From Vibrio orientalis CIP 102891 = ATCC 33934 (lineage in GTDB: Bacteria; Pseudomonadota; Gammaproteobacteria; Enterobacterales; Vibrionaceae): a DNA stretch of 64,000 nt. Where the stretch lies: contig NZ_ACZV01000004.1 of NCBI RefSeq assembly GCF_000176235.1, positions 1,116,001 to 1,180,000 on the forward strand. The letters run 5' to 3'. The notes beneath the pieces are model-generated. The model ran no database searches. It was not told where the DNA came from and worked only from the letters and a program-made list of their open reading frames with translations. The position numbers and the translations under genes were made by a program. Below, in pieces: positions 1 through 7,702 of the stretch. The number at the start of each line of letters is the position of its first letter. Within the stretch, counting starts at the first letter, position 1.

Positions 1-590
1 TGGTTACTTACAGCGTGATGCTAAAAGGCTTCACTGGTCTAAGCCCAATTACCTTCTTGAAGAAGATGGAAGACGCGATCATGTTTGCCTTCTCTACTGC
101 TTCTTCAAACGCGACAATTCCAGTTACGATGGAAACGGCTAAGAATCGCATGGGTGTAGAAAACCGCGTATCTTCATTCACTATTCCGCTTGGTGCGACA
201 GTGAACATGGATGGTACAGCAATCATGCAAGGTGTTGCGACAGCCTTCATTGCTCAGGCGTTTAATATTGACCTGACGATGGGTGACTACTTAATGGTCA
301 TCATGACAGCAACACTGGCTTCGATTGGTACAGCTGGCGTTCCGGGTGTAGGTCTCGTCATGCTCGCGATGGTATTGAACCAAGTAGGTCTGCCTCTAGA
401 AGGTATCGCACTTATCATGGGTGTTGACCGTCTACTTGATATGATTCGTACTGCGGTAAACATTACTGGTGACAGTGCGGTGACTATCATCGTCGCTAAA
501 TCAGAAGGTGCACTGGATGAAAATCGCTTTAACGACCCAATGGCGGGTGTTGAAGAAGAAGAAGTCCACTTAAAGCGCTCTGAAGCTTAA
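1..590 (+). CDS. Dicarboxylate/amino acid:cation symporter (DAACS family), C-terminal part
   Basis: The 5' end lies outside the window; the frame is open from base 3 and about 196 residues remain. The family takes up glutamate/aspartate or C4-dicarboxylates across the inner membrane with Na+ or H+. The fragment holds the whole transport core: the serine-rich re-entrant hairpin (FSTASSNATIPVT), the cation-binding NMDGT motif, and the substrate segment DRLLDMIRTAVNITGD. In that last segment the Arg three residues after the second Asp is the one that favours acidic amino acids or dicarboxylates in GltPh-type carriers. The acidic tail (EEEE then LKRSEA) is typical of Vibrio members. The exact substrate cannot be assigned. 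A strong terminator follows, so this is the last gene of its transcript. Confidence 0.9.
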   Translation, partial: VTYSVMLKGFTGLSPITFLKKMEDAIMFAFSTASSNATIPVTMETAKNRMGVENRVSSFTIPLGATVNMDGTAIMQGVATAFIAQAFNIDLTMGDYLMVIMTATLASIGTAGVPGVGLVMLAMVLNQVGLPLEGIALIMGVDRLLDMIRTAVNITGDSAVTIIVAKSEGALDENRFNDPMAGVEEEEVHLKRSEA

Positions 591-610
591 TCACTACTTC
601 TAAGATCACA

Positions 611-641
611 AAGCCCTCAACTCCGGTTGAGGGCTTTTTTT
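611..641 (+). terminator. Rho-independent terminator of the symporter gene
   Basis: AAGCCCTCAAC and its inverted copy GTTGAGGGCTT enclose a short loop and are followed by a T run, 21 bases after the symporter stop codon. Confidence 0.9.
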
Positions 642-954
642 GTACCTTCTGTACCCAACTTTGTCCCCATGGCGCCAACATCCACGTAAAGTTGCTATCA
701 CGACAAAAAGATCACAATGAACAGACTTGCCAATAATAAAAAATAATTGCCCCATAACCCTTGTTACAACATGGTTTTATAGCCTAAGTGAGACTAATAG
801 ATATCAGACACTTATATCTAATCATAAGAAAGTACTAACCACTCGTTGAGCATTCTTCACCTATTTTAGCTAGCCAAACTCGTCGAATATTACTGTATCT
901 ATACTATTATCAATAGTATTAGTGGTCATAACTCATGAGAGTAAGGTAGGCAAA
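642..954. promoter_or_regulatory. Leader/promoter region of the secreted protease, with an 8-bp palindrome
   Basis: This 313-bp stretch is AT-rich and has no credible ORF. Near its 3' end ATACTATT (901-908) and AATAGTAT (912-919) form a perfect inverted repeat with a 3-base spacer, about 35 bases before the protease ATG. It could be an operator or a 5'UTR hairpin. A Shine-Dalgarno-like AAGG lies at 943-946. No confident -35/-10 pair was assigned. Confidence 0.4.
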
Positions 955-2121
955 ATGAAAAGCACGATAATCGCTCAGTTAGTAGCGTTCACCCTTGCAC
1001 CTTTGGCATTGAATGCTTCCGCAGAGCCCCCTACCTTTCAAATGGGTCAAATGCTATCAGAAGCTCAAAATACCTGTATTGTCAGATTTGATGACTCGAT
1101 CAGCAAATTTGATGTAGAAGGACGAACACGAGGTATGCTTGTCGCGTCAAACGCTCAAGCCAAACACATTTATAAGCACTCAATTAAAGGCTTTGCGGTC
1201 AATATGCCTTGTGTTAAAGCACAAGACGTCTTTGGTGACGACCCGGATATTGTCAGCTTTGAGCAAGACAGCCTCATCTTTGCCTTGGCGCCTCCTCCGG
1301 GAAAAGGTAAAAATAAGGATGATTCTGGAGATCCACCAGAAGAGACCAGCCAAACCACTCCATGGGGGATTACTCGAGTCGGCGGCCCGGTAAATGGGAG
1401 CGGTCAAGTCGCTTGGATTATCGACACTGGCATTGACTTAAATCACCCTGATCTCAATGTAGATGCTAACAATGGATTTAGTGCATTTAGTAGCGGCAGG
1501 GATAGCAGCCCTAATGATGGCCATGGGCACGGTACTCACGTTGCGGGCACAGTAGCCGCTTTAGACAATAATAGGGATGTCGTCGGTGTAGCCGCAGGCG
1601 CAACCGTGGTTCCAGTAAAAGTGCTCAATCGACGTGGTTCAGGGACTACTTCGGGCGTAATTGCGGGCGTTGATCATGTCGCAGCCAATGCAGGTTCGGG
1701 CCATTGTGCCAATATGAGTTTAGGCGGTGGCGCGAGTGCATCACTTGATGCTGCGGTTATTAGATTAGCAGAAACTGGTGTACTCGTATCCCTTGCAGCC
1801 GGTAACAGTAGTAATCGTGCCGATACGTCTTCGCCAGCACGCGCAAATCACGCCAACATTTATACAATCTCAGCTACGGACAGAAATGATGTGTTCGCTT
1901 ATTTTTCTAACTACGGCAATCCACCAGTCGATTATGCGGCACCTGGCGTTAGCGTTCTTTCTACGCGTGCAGGTGGTGGTACTGTCACCTATAGCGGTAC
2001 ATCAATGGCAGCCCCTCATGCTTGTGGTGTACTTCTAATGATGAACTCAGCGCCACCAGCGACCAGTGGAAGTGCTAGTGGAGACCCTGACGGTAATCCA
2101 GATCCAATTATCCACTTATAA
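955..2121 (+). CDS. Secreted subtilisin-like serine protease (peptidase family S8)
   Basis: A 388-residue extracellular protease precursor. The ATG at 955 is preferred over a GTG 33 bases upstream: it has an AAGG ribosome site eight bases away and begins directly with a Sec signal peptide (to about residue 23, ending NASA). Residues ~35-105 look like an I9-type inhibitory propeptide. The catalytic domain carries the full triad: Asp157 in IIDTGIDLNHPDL, His192 in HGHGTHVAGT and Ser350 in GTSMAAPH, plus oxyanion Asn284 in AAGNSS. The family cleaves extracellular proteins for nutrition or virulence. No C-terminal PPC domain is present; the protein ends in a short Gly/Asp/Pro-rich tail, so it is near the minimum size for the group. 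It is a single gene with its own terminator. Confidence 0.92.
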   Translation: MKSTIIAQLVAFTLAPLALNASAEPPTFQMGQMLSEAQNTCIVRFDDSISKFDVEGRTRGMLVASNAQAKHIYKHSIKGFAVNMPCVKAQDVFGDDPDIVSFEQDSLIFALAPPPGKGKNKDDSGDPPEETSQTTPWGITRVGGPVNGSGQVAWIIDTGIDLNHPDLNVDANNGFSAFSSGRDSSPNDGHGHGTHVAGTVAALDNNRDVVGVAAGATVVPVKVLNRRGSGTTSGVIAGVDHVAANAGSGHCANMSLGGGASASLDAAVIRLAETGVLVSLAAGNSSNRADTSSPARANHANIYTISATDRNDVFAYFSNYGNPPVDYAAPGVSVLSTRAGGGTVTYSGTSMAAPHACGVLLMMNSAPPATSGSASGDPDGNPDPIIHL

Positions 2122-2134
2122 AACAAGCACAAAA

Positions 2135-2162
2135 AAGCCCGGAACTAATCCGGGCTTTCTTT
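2135..2162. terminator. Hairpin terminator after the S8 protease
   Basis: AAGCCCGG and CCGGGCTT flank a 7-base loop, with A-rich sequence before and T-rich sequence after. It can serve both the protease and the converging gene at 2172. Confidence 0.85.
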
Positions 2163-2171
2163 ACTAGCAAA

Positions 2172-2534
2172 CTATTCAGTCATTGCCTGCAGCTTTGTTC
2201 TAGCTTGCTGTTCATGTTCTGGTTTAATCGCACTGCCAACCGAATTCGCAGCTAACGTTAGTGCTGCCATATCATCGGTAAAACCCACACCAGCAATCAC
2301 ATCCGGCACCATATCGGTAGGTAATACAAAGTAGGCTAACGCGCCGCCAAGAACCGCTTTATGCTTTACCGATGTTTCTGAATCAGTCATCGCAAGCCAT
2401 GATTTAATGCCCATAATGGCCAACTCTTCGCCCGCCTTTTTGACTGAACCTTTCATCTTGGCCCAGAAAGTTTTCTCATCTGGTGCTTGAGCGGTATTGT
2501 CTGAAAATGCTTTTAGAGTCGAAGTTGAGTCCAT
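2172..2534 (-). CDS. DUF1232 (YkvA-like) family protein
   Basis: 120 residues from the ATG at 2534, which has a GGAG ribosome site six bases upstream; a longer in-frame reading from 2603 lacks one. The centre contains the DUF1232 signature, a hydrophobic hairpin with LPTDMVPDVIAGVGFTDD, predicted to sit in or on the inner membrane. The N-terminal ~60 residues are amphipathic and charged. The family is widespread but its biochemical role is unknown. It stands alone between terminators on the minus strand. Confidence 0.8.
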   Translation of the reverse strand: MDSTSTLKAFSDNTAQAPDEKTFWAKMKGSVKKAGEELAIMGIKSWLAMTDSETSVKHKAVLGGALAYFVLPTDMVPDVIAGVGFTDDMAALTLAANSVGSAIKPEHEQQARTKLQAMTE

Positions 2535-2613
2535 CTTTGCCTCCAAATTTCCTATTGATGGCAAAGATTGTACCGATGTAAACATGAACCAGAGATTAAC
2601 CAACGCACCTCAA

Positions 2614-2645
2614 TAAAAAATCCCCAAGCTTTCACTTGAGGATTT
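2614..2645 (-). terminator. Terminator of the M20 peptidase operon
   Basis: Read on the minus strand, AATCC(T)CAAG and CTTG(G)GGATT form a stem followed by a run of Ts (2614-2620), 30 bases past the stop codon of the M20 gene. Confidence 0.75.
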
Positions 2646-2674
2646 GTTCATCTTTTTTGGGGAGGGGGAAGAGA

Positions 2675-3799
2675 TTACTTAGCGAGCTTTTCCAGTACTC
2701 GCATCAACATCTTGATACGAGGCTCAATCGACTCAAGTAATAAGTACTCTTGGTCACTGTGAAAACCCGCCCCTATTGGCCCTAAACCATCCAGCGTTGG
2801 CACACCTAAGATGGCAGTATTGTTCGCATCTGAACCACCGCCAACTTCTTTCCAGTTAATGTCGATGGATAACTCTTCAACCGCTTGTTCGACTAACGCC
2901 ATTAAGGATTCAGTCTGCTCGCTTGGCACCATAGAAGGCTTGTACGCTTCACGCTCTAGTTGGATTGAAACACCATCAATAAACGGACGTTGAGTGAGAC
3001 CATTCAATTCAGTATCAACATCATCATACTCAGCATTGCTCCAGAAGCGCACATCAACGATCGCTTCCGCATGTTCAGGGACAATGTTTGCACCAGCGCC
3101 ACCAGAAACAATACCGACGTTCAGTGTAGTACCTGACTCAAAGTTAGTCATAGCGTTAATCGCGATGATCCAATTGGCCATTTCAGTGATCGCGCTGCGG
3201 CCATTTTCTGGTTCATTACCCGCGTGAGCCGCAACACCGCTGAATGTCAGCTTGTAACGCGCCATGCCTTTACGAGCTTTGACTAAGCCACCATCTGCAC
3301 GTGCTGCTTCTGCAACCAAAACGTTTTTCGCTTGTTTCGCTGTTGCTTGAATCCACTCGACCGAGTCAAGCGAGCCAGTCTCCTCATCGGGATTCATACA
3401 AATACAGATAGACAGTTTATCCAGTACCGTTTGATCAAGGTTACGCATTGCGTAGACCACATTAAGTAGGCCAGATTTCATATCCGACACACCCGGACCG
3501 TAAGCTTTTTCAGCATCAGTGGTCATTGGGCGCAGTTCCGCTGTACCAACAGGGAAAACGGTATCCATATGACCAATCAACATCACGTCGATCTGTTCTG
3601 CTTCAGGCTTATTGCGAATCTCTAAGCCAACACCCGCTTTACCACAATCAATACGCTTTACCTGCCAACCTGCTAACTCAGCAAATTTGGCTTCAAACTG
3701 ATCAGCGATAAATGTAATACCATCGACAGTATAAGTACCACAGTCGACATCAATCAGTGGACGAAGCTCTTGTAAGTAATCATTCAACGAAAAGTTCAT
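2675..3799 (-). CDS. M20-family zinc carboxypeptidase (glutamate carboxypeptidase/CPG2-like)
   Basis: 374 residues, normal length for an M20A metallopeptidase. Metal and catalytic residues are visible: His77 and Asp79 in LIGHMDT, bridging Asp106 in GPGVSDMKSG, catalytic Glu139 and ligand Glu140 in PDEETGS, and a C-terminal His in GFHSDQEY. The dimerisation (lid) domain lies between about residues 175 and 290. There is no signal peptide, so it is probably cytoplasmic, removing C-terminal (often Glu) residues from peptides or hydrolysing N-acyl amino acids. It is the last gene of a three-gene operon, nine bases behind yjiG. In E. coli the same position behind yjiH-yjiG is taken by isoaspartyl dipeptidase (iadA). 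Confidence 0.88.
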   Translation of the reverse strand: MNFSLNDYLQELRPLIDVDCGTYTVDGITFIADQFEAKFAELAGWQVKRIDCGKAGVGLEIRNKPEAEQIDVMLIGHMDTVFPVGTAELRPMTTDAEKAYGPGVSDMKSGLLNVVYAMRNLDQTVLDKLSICICMNPDEETGSLDSVEWIQATAKQAKNVLVAEAARADGGLVKARKGMARYKLTFSGVAAHAGNEPENGRSAITEMANWIIAINAMTNFESGTTLNVGIVSGGAGANIVPEHAEAIVDVRFWSNAEYDDVDTELNGLTQRPFIDGVSIQLEREAYKPSMVPSEQTESLMALVEQAVEELSIDINWKEVGGGSDANNTAILGVPTLDGLGPIGAGFHSDQEYLLLESIEPRIKMLMRVLEKLAK

Positions 3800-3808
3800 A
3801 TTCTAGCC

Positions 3809-4276
3809 TTACACGAATAAATTCATCACAAGCATTGCGCCAAATGCATTCAAAACTGAGATAGCAATCATCACTGGGATGTAGCGACCTTCAGTACCGA
3901 TTGGGCCCATGATGCGTCCCATGTACTGAACTTGAGAGCCCATTAAGTAGATAGCAGGTGCCAAAATAGCAATATGAGCACCATTAAGAATGCCTTGGTC
4001 GAATAGAGTAATCACAACGCCAACCGCGCCGCCCATCGACATCCATGCGCCAATTAACACTGCTGCAGCTTCGCCCGGAAGGCCAAATACCGCCATAATT
4101 GGTGAGAAGATCGTACCCATTGCATCCAAAGCACCCGTAATTTGTAGCGCTTTGATGATAACGAAAGCCATCAATACGTTAGGAACGGTAGAGGTAGTGG
4201 CAATCACCCAGCCTTTTTTAGCACCTTCAACGAAAATATCCGTTACCATAGGTTTTCTTGCTTTAACTTCGCTCAT
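3809..4276 (-). CDS. yjiG: YjiG-family inner-membrane protein
   Basis: 155 residues, very hydrophobic, about four to five transmembrane segments with glycine-rich turns (GAWMSMGGAVGV, YLMGSQVQYMGR). Length and partner match E. coli YjiG of the SpmB-like nucleoside-recognition/Gate group. Its ATG overlaps the yjiH stop by one base (TAATG), which indicates translational coupling and probably a heteromeric membrane complex. Function is unproven in the family; position next to a peptidase suggests uptake or efflux of a peptide-derived substrate. Confidence 0.82.
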   Translation of the reverse strand: MSEVKARKPMVTDIFVEGAKKGWVIATTSTVPNVLMAFVIIKALQITGALDAMGTIFSPIMAVFGLPGEAAAVLIGAWMSMGGAVGVVITLFDQGILNGAHIAILAPAIYLMGSQVQYMGRIMGPIGTEGRYIPVMIAISVLNAFGAMLVMNLFV

Positions 4277-5010
4277 TATGCTGTCTCCTCTTTTAGGTTC
4301 TCACTCTCTTTGTCTTCTTTATTCGCTTTACCTTCCGTTAGGTTTAGGTAGATACGGAATAGGTTCGCACCAACAAACTTAAATACGAACATAATCGCGA
4401 CGGCTAAGCCGATTGAAGAGGTCACCGCTAGAGAGCCATCCGCTAAAGTTAAAGTAAATAACACTGCACCAGATGAGAAGAAGTTAACGATGGTAGCACC
4501 GGCAGTGAATTGGAACATGGTGAAAACATCGGTTTCACGTTTTGTTAGGCGCCCTTCATCTTTTAACTGACGAGTCATTGCGGCACCGGCATCGGTACTT
4601 TGTAATGAAGCGATAAGTGCGAGACCTGAGCTACCAGGGATGCCCATTAATGGACGAAGTAGAGGAGTCAAAAGTTTACGCGCCGCATCTAACGCGCCGT
4701 AGTGCTCAAGTACGTTAATAACACCCAATGCGAACATAACCGTTGGGATTAGAGTTAACGCAAAGATAAAGCCATCACGAGCACCGCTGCCGCCTTTACC
4801 GCGTAGCGAGGTCGTTGCCGCTTCTACGCCTTCTGCTGTCTCTTTTACGTCATATGCGACCTTACCAAATGAGCCATTTAACGTTGTAAAGTCGAGCACA
4901 CCGTACCAGTCATTTGACTTCATTAAGCCAGAGAAGAATACCACTGCGAACGCTAGAGCAACGTAGCAACCCCACGTAACCTTGCGCTCTTTTTGAGTTG
5001 GATCGGACAT
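4276..5010 (-). CDS. yjiH: YjiH-family inner-membrane protein (Gate domain)
   Basis: 244 residues, first gene of the yjiH-yjiG-M20 operon. The ATG at 5010 has an AGGTGA ribosome site. The N-terminal transmembrane helix is followed by a periplasmic-like stretch (~30-75), then several helices carrying the Gate motif region LIASLQSTDAGAAMTRQL and TMFQFTAGATIVNFFSSGAVLF. A charged Lys/Glu tail ends the protein. The family resembles nucleoside-recognition and spore-maturation proteins, but no transport substrate has been established. Confidence 0.82.
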   Translation of the reverse strand: MSDPTQKERKVTWGCYVALAFAVVFFSGLMKSNDWYGVLDFTTLNGSFGKVAYDVKETAEGVEAATTSLRGKGGSGARDGFIFALTLIPTVMFALGVINVLEHYGALDAARKLLTPLLRPLMGIPGSSGLALIASLQSTDAGAAMTRQLKDEGRLTKRETDVFTMFQFTAGATIVNFFSSGAVLFTLTLADGSLAVTSSIGLAVAIMFVFKFVGANLFRIYLNLTEGKANKEDKESENLKEETA

Positions 5011-5336
5011 AATTCACCTATGTTTTTCTTATGTGGAACAGAACACATAGGATCTTGATTCAAAGTGATAACGACAGTGATGATCAGAATCAAACAGTGA
5101 TACAAACTATTAATGACTTTTAATTTATTATCATATTTTGTGATTACCACCATAAACAGAACATCAACCCAACGATAAATATCAACATTGCATATCAAAA
5201 AGATTCATACTTTAGTCATAATCAGTTAATTAATCGGTGACAATTCAAACAGATCAAACCTACCTCACATACCGATTATCAATTCCTCATTAGAATGGAT
5301 TCATCATAAAAACAATAACTTTCAAGGAGTGAAAGT
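5011..5336. promoter_or_regulatory. Divergent promoter region between yjiH and nhaD
   Basis: 326 bp, AT-rich, no coding sequence seen. TATGTG (5030-5035) and CACATA (5044-5049) form an inverted repeat with an 8-base spacer just upstream of yjiH. The spacing is like a CRP site, but the fifth base of each half-site is wrong. The nhaD side ends in AAGGAG at 5323-5328, a strong ribosome site. Confidence 0.4.
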
Positions 5337-6776
5337 ATGAGAGTGCCGTGGTTCATTTTTATTGTTACCCTTTTTTTACTGCCCTTATCTAGTTTTGCCG
5401 CCACCACTACAAACCAAACCTTACCTTTAACCGAGTCAACCATCGGCTACGCTGCGTTAATCATCTTCGCTGTCGCCTACGCCCTTGTGATGCTTGAAGA
5501 ATATCTGCAACTGCGTAAATCAAAGCCTGTCTTACTTGCAGCAGGTGTGATTTGGGCAATGATTGGCTATGTCTACTCTCAGTATGACCAAATTGAAATC
5601 GCTAAAGCAGCCCTTGAACACAACTTACTTGAATATGCGGAGTTGCTGTTATTCCTCTTAGTCGCAATGACTTATATCAGTGCGATGGAAGAAAGACGTC
5701 TTTTCGATGCCTTGCAAGCGTGGATGGTGGGCAAAGGGTTTAACTTCAAGACCCTATTCTGGTTAACCGGTATCTTGGCATTCTTTATTTCACCTATTGC
5801 CGATAACCTAACTACCGCTCTTCTAATGTGTGCGGTAGTGATGAAAGTAGGCGGGGACAACCCTCGCTTTATTAACCTTGCCTGTATCAATATTGTCGTT
5901 GCCGCTAACGCTGGCGGCGCCTTTAGTCCATTTGGTGATATCACGACCTTAATGGTTTGGCAGGCTGGGCACGTTTCATTTGCTGAATTTATGCCACTGT
6001 TTGTCCCTTCGGTGGTCAATTACGTGCTCCCTGCGTTAATCATGTCGTTTTTTGTTCCCGACACCAGCCCAAATGTTGTCCACCAGCATGTCGAGCTTAA
6101 ACGTGGCGCTCGTCGTATTGTCGCCCTGTTTATCCTTACCATCGCTACAGCGGTTGCTTTCCATGCTGTGCTCCATTTTCCGCCAGTCATTGGCATGATG
6201 ATGGGTCTTGCGTATTTGCAGTTCTTTGGATTTTTCCTTCGTAGAACCCTCAAGGCTTCCCTACATAAGAAAGCAGCCATCGCGATCGAGAATCGAGACG
6301 ATCACGCATTAAAACGCTTAGGCTCTGTTGTCCCATTTGATGTGTTTAGAAGAGTCTCTCATGCCGAGTGGGATACGCTGCTATTCTTCTACGGGGTAGT
6401 AATGTGTGTCGGCGGGCTAAGTTTACTGGGTTACCTAGGTCTTATCTCAGAGGTGATGTACACCCAATGGGATCCTATCTGGGCAAACGTCATGGTGGGT
6501 ATTCTCTCTGCGATTGTCGATAACATCCCTGTGATGTTCGCTGTATTAACTATGGAGCCTACCATGGACATGGGCAACTGGTTATTGGTAACACTCACAG
6601 CGGGTGTGGGTGGTAGCTTACTCTCAATTGGTTCAGCCGCTGGTGTGGCGTTGATGGGCGCAGCGCACGGTAAATACACCTTCTTTGGGCACCTAAAATG
6701 GATGCCCGTGATCGCCATTGGCTACGCCGCCAGTATTGCCGTCCACCTAATGATGAACTCTGCTCTCTTTAGCTAG
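5337..6776 (+). CDS. nhaD: NhaD-type Na+(Li+)/H+ antiporter
   Basis: 479 residues with an N-terminal signal-like helix followed by about twelve transmembrane segments. It exports Na+ or Li+ in exchange for protons across the inner membrane, a core salt and pH tolerance function in marine vibrios. Family hallmarks visible are the YVYSQYDQIEIAKAALEHNLLEYAELLLF region, the SPIADNLTTALLMC segment with Asp-Asn in the ion path, the GGAFSPFGDITTLMVWQ motif, and the symmetry-related IVDNIPVMFAVL near the C-terminus. The start at 5337 follows a good AAGGAG site. It is a single-gene transcript with a terminator just behind. Confidence 0.93.
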   Translation: MRVPWFIFIVTLFLLPLSSFAATTTNQTLPLTESTIGYAALIIFAVAYALVMLEEYLQLRKSKPVLLAAGVIWAMIGYVYSQYDQIEIAKAALEHNLLEYAELLLFLLVAMTYISAMEERRLFDALQAWMVGKGFNFKTLFWLTGILAFFISPIADNLTTALLMCAVVMKVGGDNPRFINLACINIVVAANAGGAFSPFGDITTLMVWQAGHVSFAEFMPLFVPSVVNYVLPALIMSFFVPDTSPNVVHQHVELKRGARRIVALFILTIATAVAFHAVLHFPPVIGMMMGLAYLQFFGFFLRRTLKASLHKKAAIAIENRDDHALKRLGSVVPFDVFRRVSHAEWDTLLFFYGVVMCVGGLSLLGYLGLISEVMYTQWDPIWANVMVGILSAIVDNIPVMFAVLTMEPTMDMGNWLLVTLTAGVGGSLLSIGSAAGVALMGAAHGKYTFFGHLKWMPVIAIGYAASIAVHLMMNSALFS

Positions 6777-6801
6777 AAGGTTAAACTTGGTAAAAACAAC
6801 A

Positions 6802-6828
6802 AGAGCTGCGTAACTGCAGCTCTTTTTG
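6802..6828 (+). terminator. Terminator of nhaD
   Basis: AGAGCTGC and GCAGCTCT around a 6-base loop, followed by TTTTT; 25 bases after the nhaD stop. Confidence 0.9.
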
Positions 6829-6844
6829 TATATAACCTATCGAG

Positions 6845-7222
6845 TTAGTCGAGACGCTTCAACCAAGTACTTGAGAGTTGATATTTAGCGCAAACACTAC
6901 AGGTTAAAAGCTCATTATCACCGTGGATACGCATCACGATGTCATCACGCTTTTCTTTTGAGCTATTGCGCATGCGTATAATTAGTTTGCCGTCGTCGAC
7001 TTCAAATGGCTTGGAAAAACTCTCACCATTATCTTTAACTACGGTTAGTATTGCGTCGTTGAACTCTAGTAAGTCACCGTTATACTGATTGTCATAAATA
7101 CCAACAAACGAGTATGTTTTCTTATTAATAATTCTCTCGGCTTCTTGCTCTGAGCAGCCAAGTAAAGCAGTGGACAAGATGCCAACAACACCTAGTTTTA
7201 TGTTCCATTGCTTTGATTCCAT
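6845..7222 (-). CDS. Small putative lipoprotein of unknown function
   Basis: 125 residues. The N-terminus has a basic start, a hydrophobic stretch and a lipobox (STALLGC, Cys at about 23), so the mature protein should be lipid-anchored. The rest is hydrophilic and predicted beta-rich, with a CSVC pair near the C-terminus. I do not recognise the family. It begins three bases after the ogt stop and its GAGG ribosome site lies inside the end of ogt, so it is probably the last gene of the repair operon. A functional link with alkylation repair is not obvious. Confidence 0.7.
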   Translation of the reverse strand: MESKQWNIKLGVVGILSTALLGCSEQEAERIINKKTYSFVGIYDNQYNGDLLEFNDAILTVVKDNGESFSKPFEVDDGKLIIRMRNSSKEKRDDIVMRIHGDNELLTCSVCAKYQLSSTWLKRLD

Positions 7223-7225
7223 TCG

Positions 7226-7702
7226 TTACCTCGTTTTCTCCAGTTCTAGAAGCTTCGCTTTTCGCTCAACGCCACCCGCATAGCCTGTTAGCTTACCATT
7301 TTTGCCAATGACTCGATGGCAAGGAACTATAATTGATATCGGATTTTTGCCATTTGCCAACCCGACAGCCCTGACCGCTTTGGGATTACCAATTGCATTG
7401 GCTAAATCTTGGTAGCTCCAAGTTTGTCCATGCGGAATAGAGGTTAGTGCCTGCCAAACCTGCATTTGGAATGACGTACCTTTAGCTGCTAAAGGCAAAT
7501 CAAACTCAGTACGTTGACCTGCGAAATACTCATCTAGCTGTTTGATTGTACGCATCAGTATTAAATTAGACTCAGTATACTGACCCAAAGTTACAGGTTG
7601 TGTGGTCTGAGTCTCAAACCATGCACCAAGCATGCCATCATCATCAGCTTGTAGGGTCATTACACCTAACGGTGACGTATAAGTGGTATAAAATTTATTC
7701 AT
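7226..7702 (-). CDS. ogt: Methylated-DNA--protein-cysteine S-methyltransferase
   Basis: 158 residues from the ATG at 7702. It transfers the methyl group of O6-methylguanine (and O4-methylthymine) irreversibly to its own cysteine. The active site Cys128 lies in the invariant PCHRVIG motif, preceded by the winged-helix DNA-binding part ([11 protein letters not shown]) and followed by GYAGGVERK. An N-terminal ribonuclease-H-like domain of about 70 residues is present. Its ATG overlaps the TGA of the upstream Ada-AlkA gene (ATGA), so the two repair proteins are translationally coupled. A longer in-frame start at 7741 would lie inside the upstream gene and has no support. Confidence 0.93.
   Translation of the reverse strand: MNKFYTTYTSPLGVMTLQADDDGMLGAWFETQTTQPVTLGQYTESNLILMRTIKQLDEYFAGQRTEFDLPLAAKGTSFQMQVWQALTSIPHGQTWSYQDLANAIGNPKAVRAVGLANGKNPISIIVPCHRVIGKNGKLTGYAGGVERKAKLLELEKTR

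Noticed and set aside
5030-5049. CRP-like site TATGTG-N8-CACATA before yjiH
   Set aside because: Spacing fits CRP, but the fifth base of each half-site differs from consensus and it lies only 20-39 bases from the start codon; not called as a CRP site.
4953-5198. 81-codon minus-strand ORF across the yjiH start
   Set aside because: Overlaps the yjiH start in another frame and has a composition like non-coding AT-rich DNA.
5672-6718. Three minus-strand ORFs (86-115 codons) inside nhaD
   Set aside because: They are antisense shadows of a strongly coding membrane protein gene, without ribosome sites or recognisable products.
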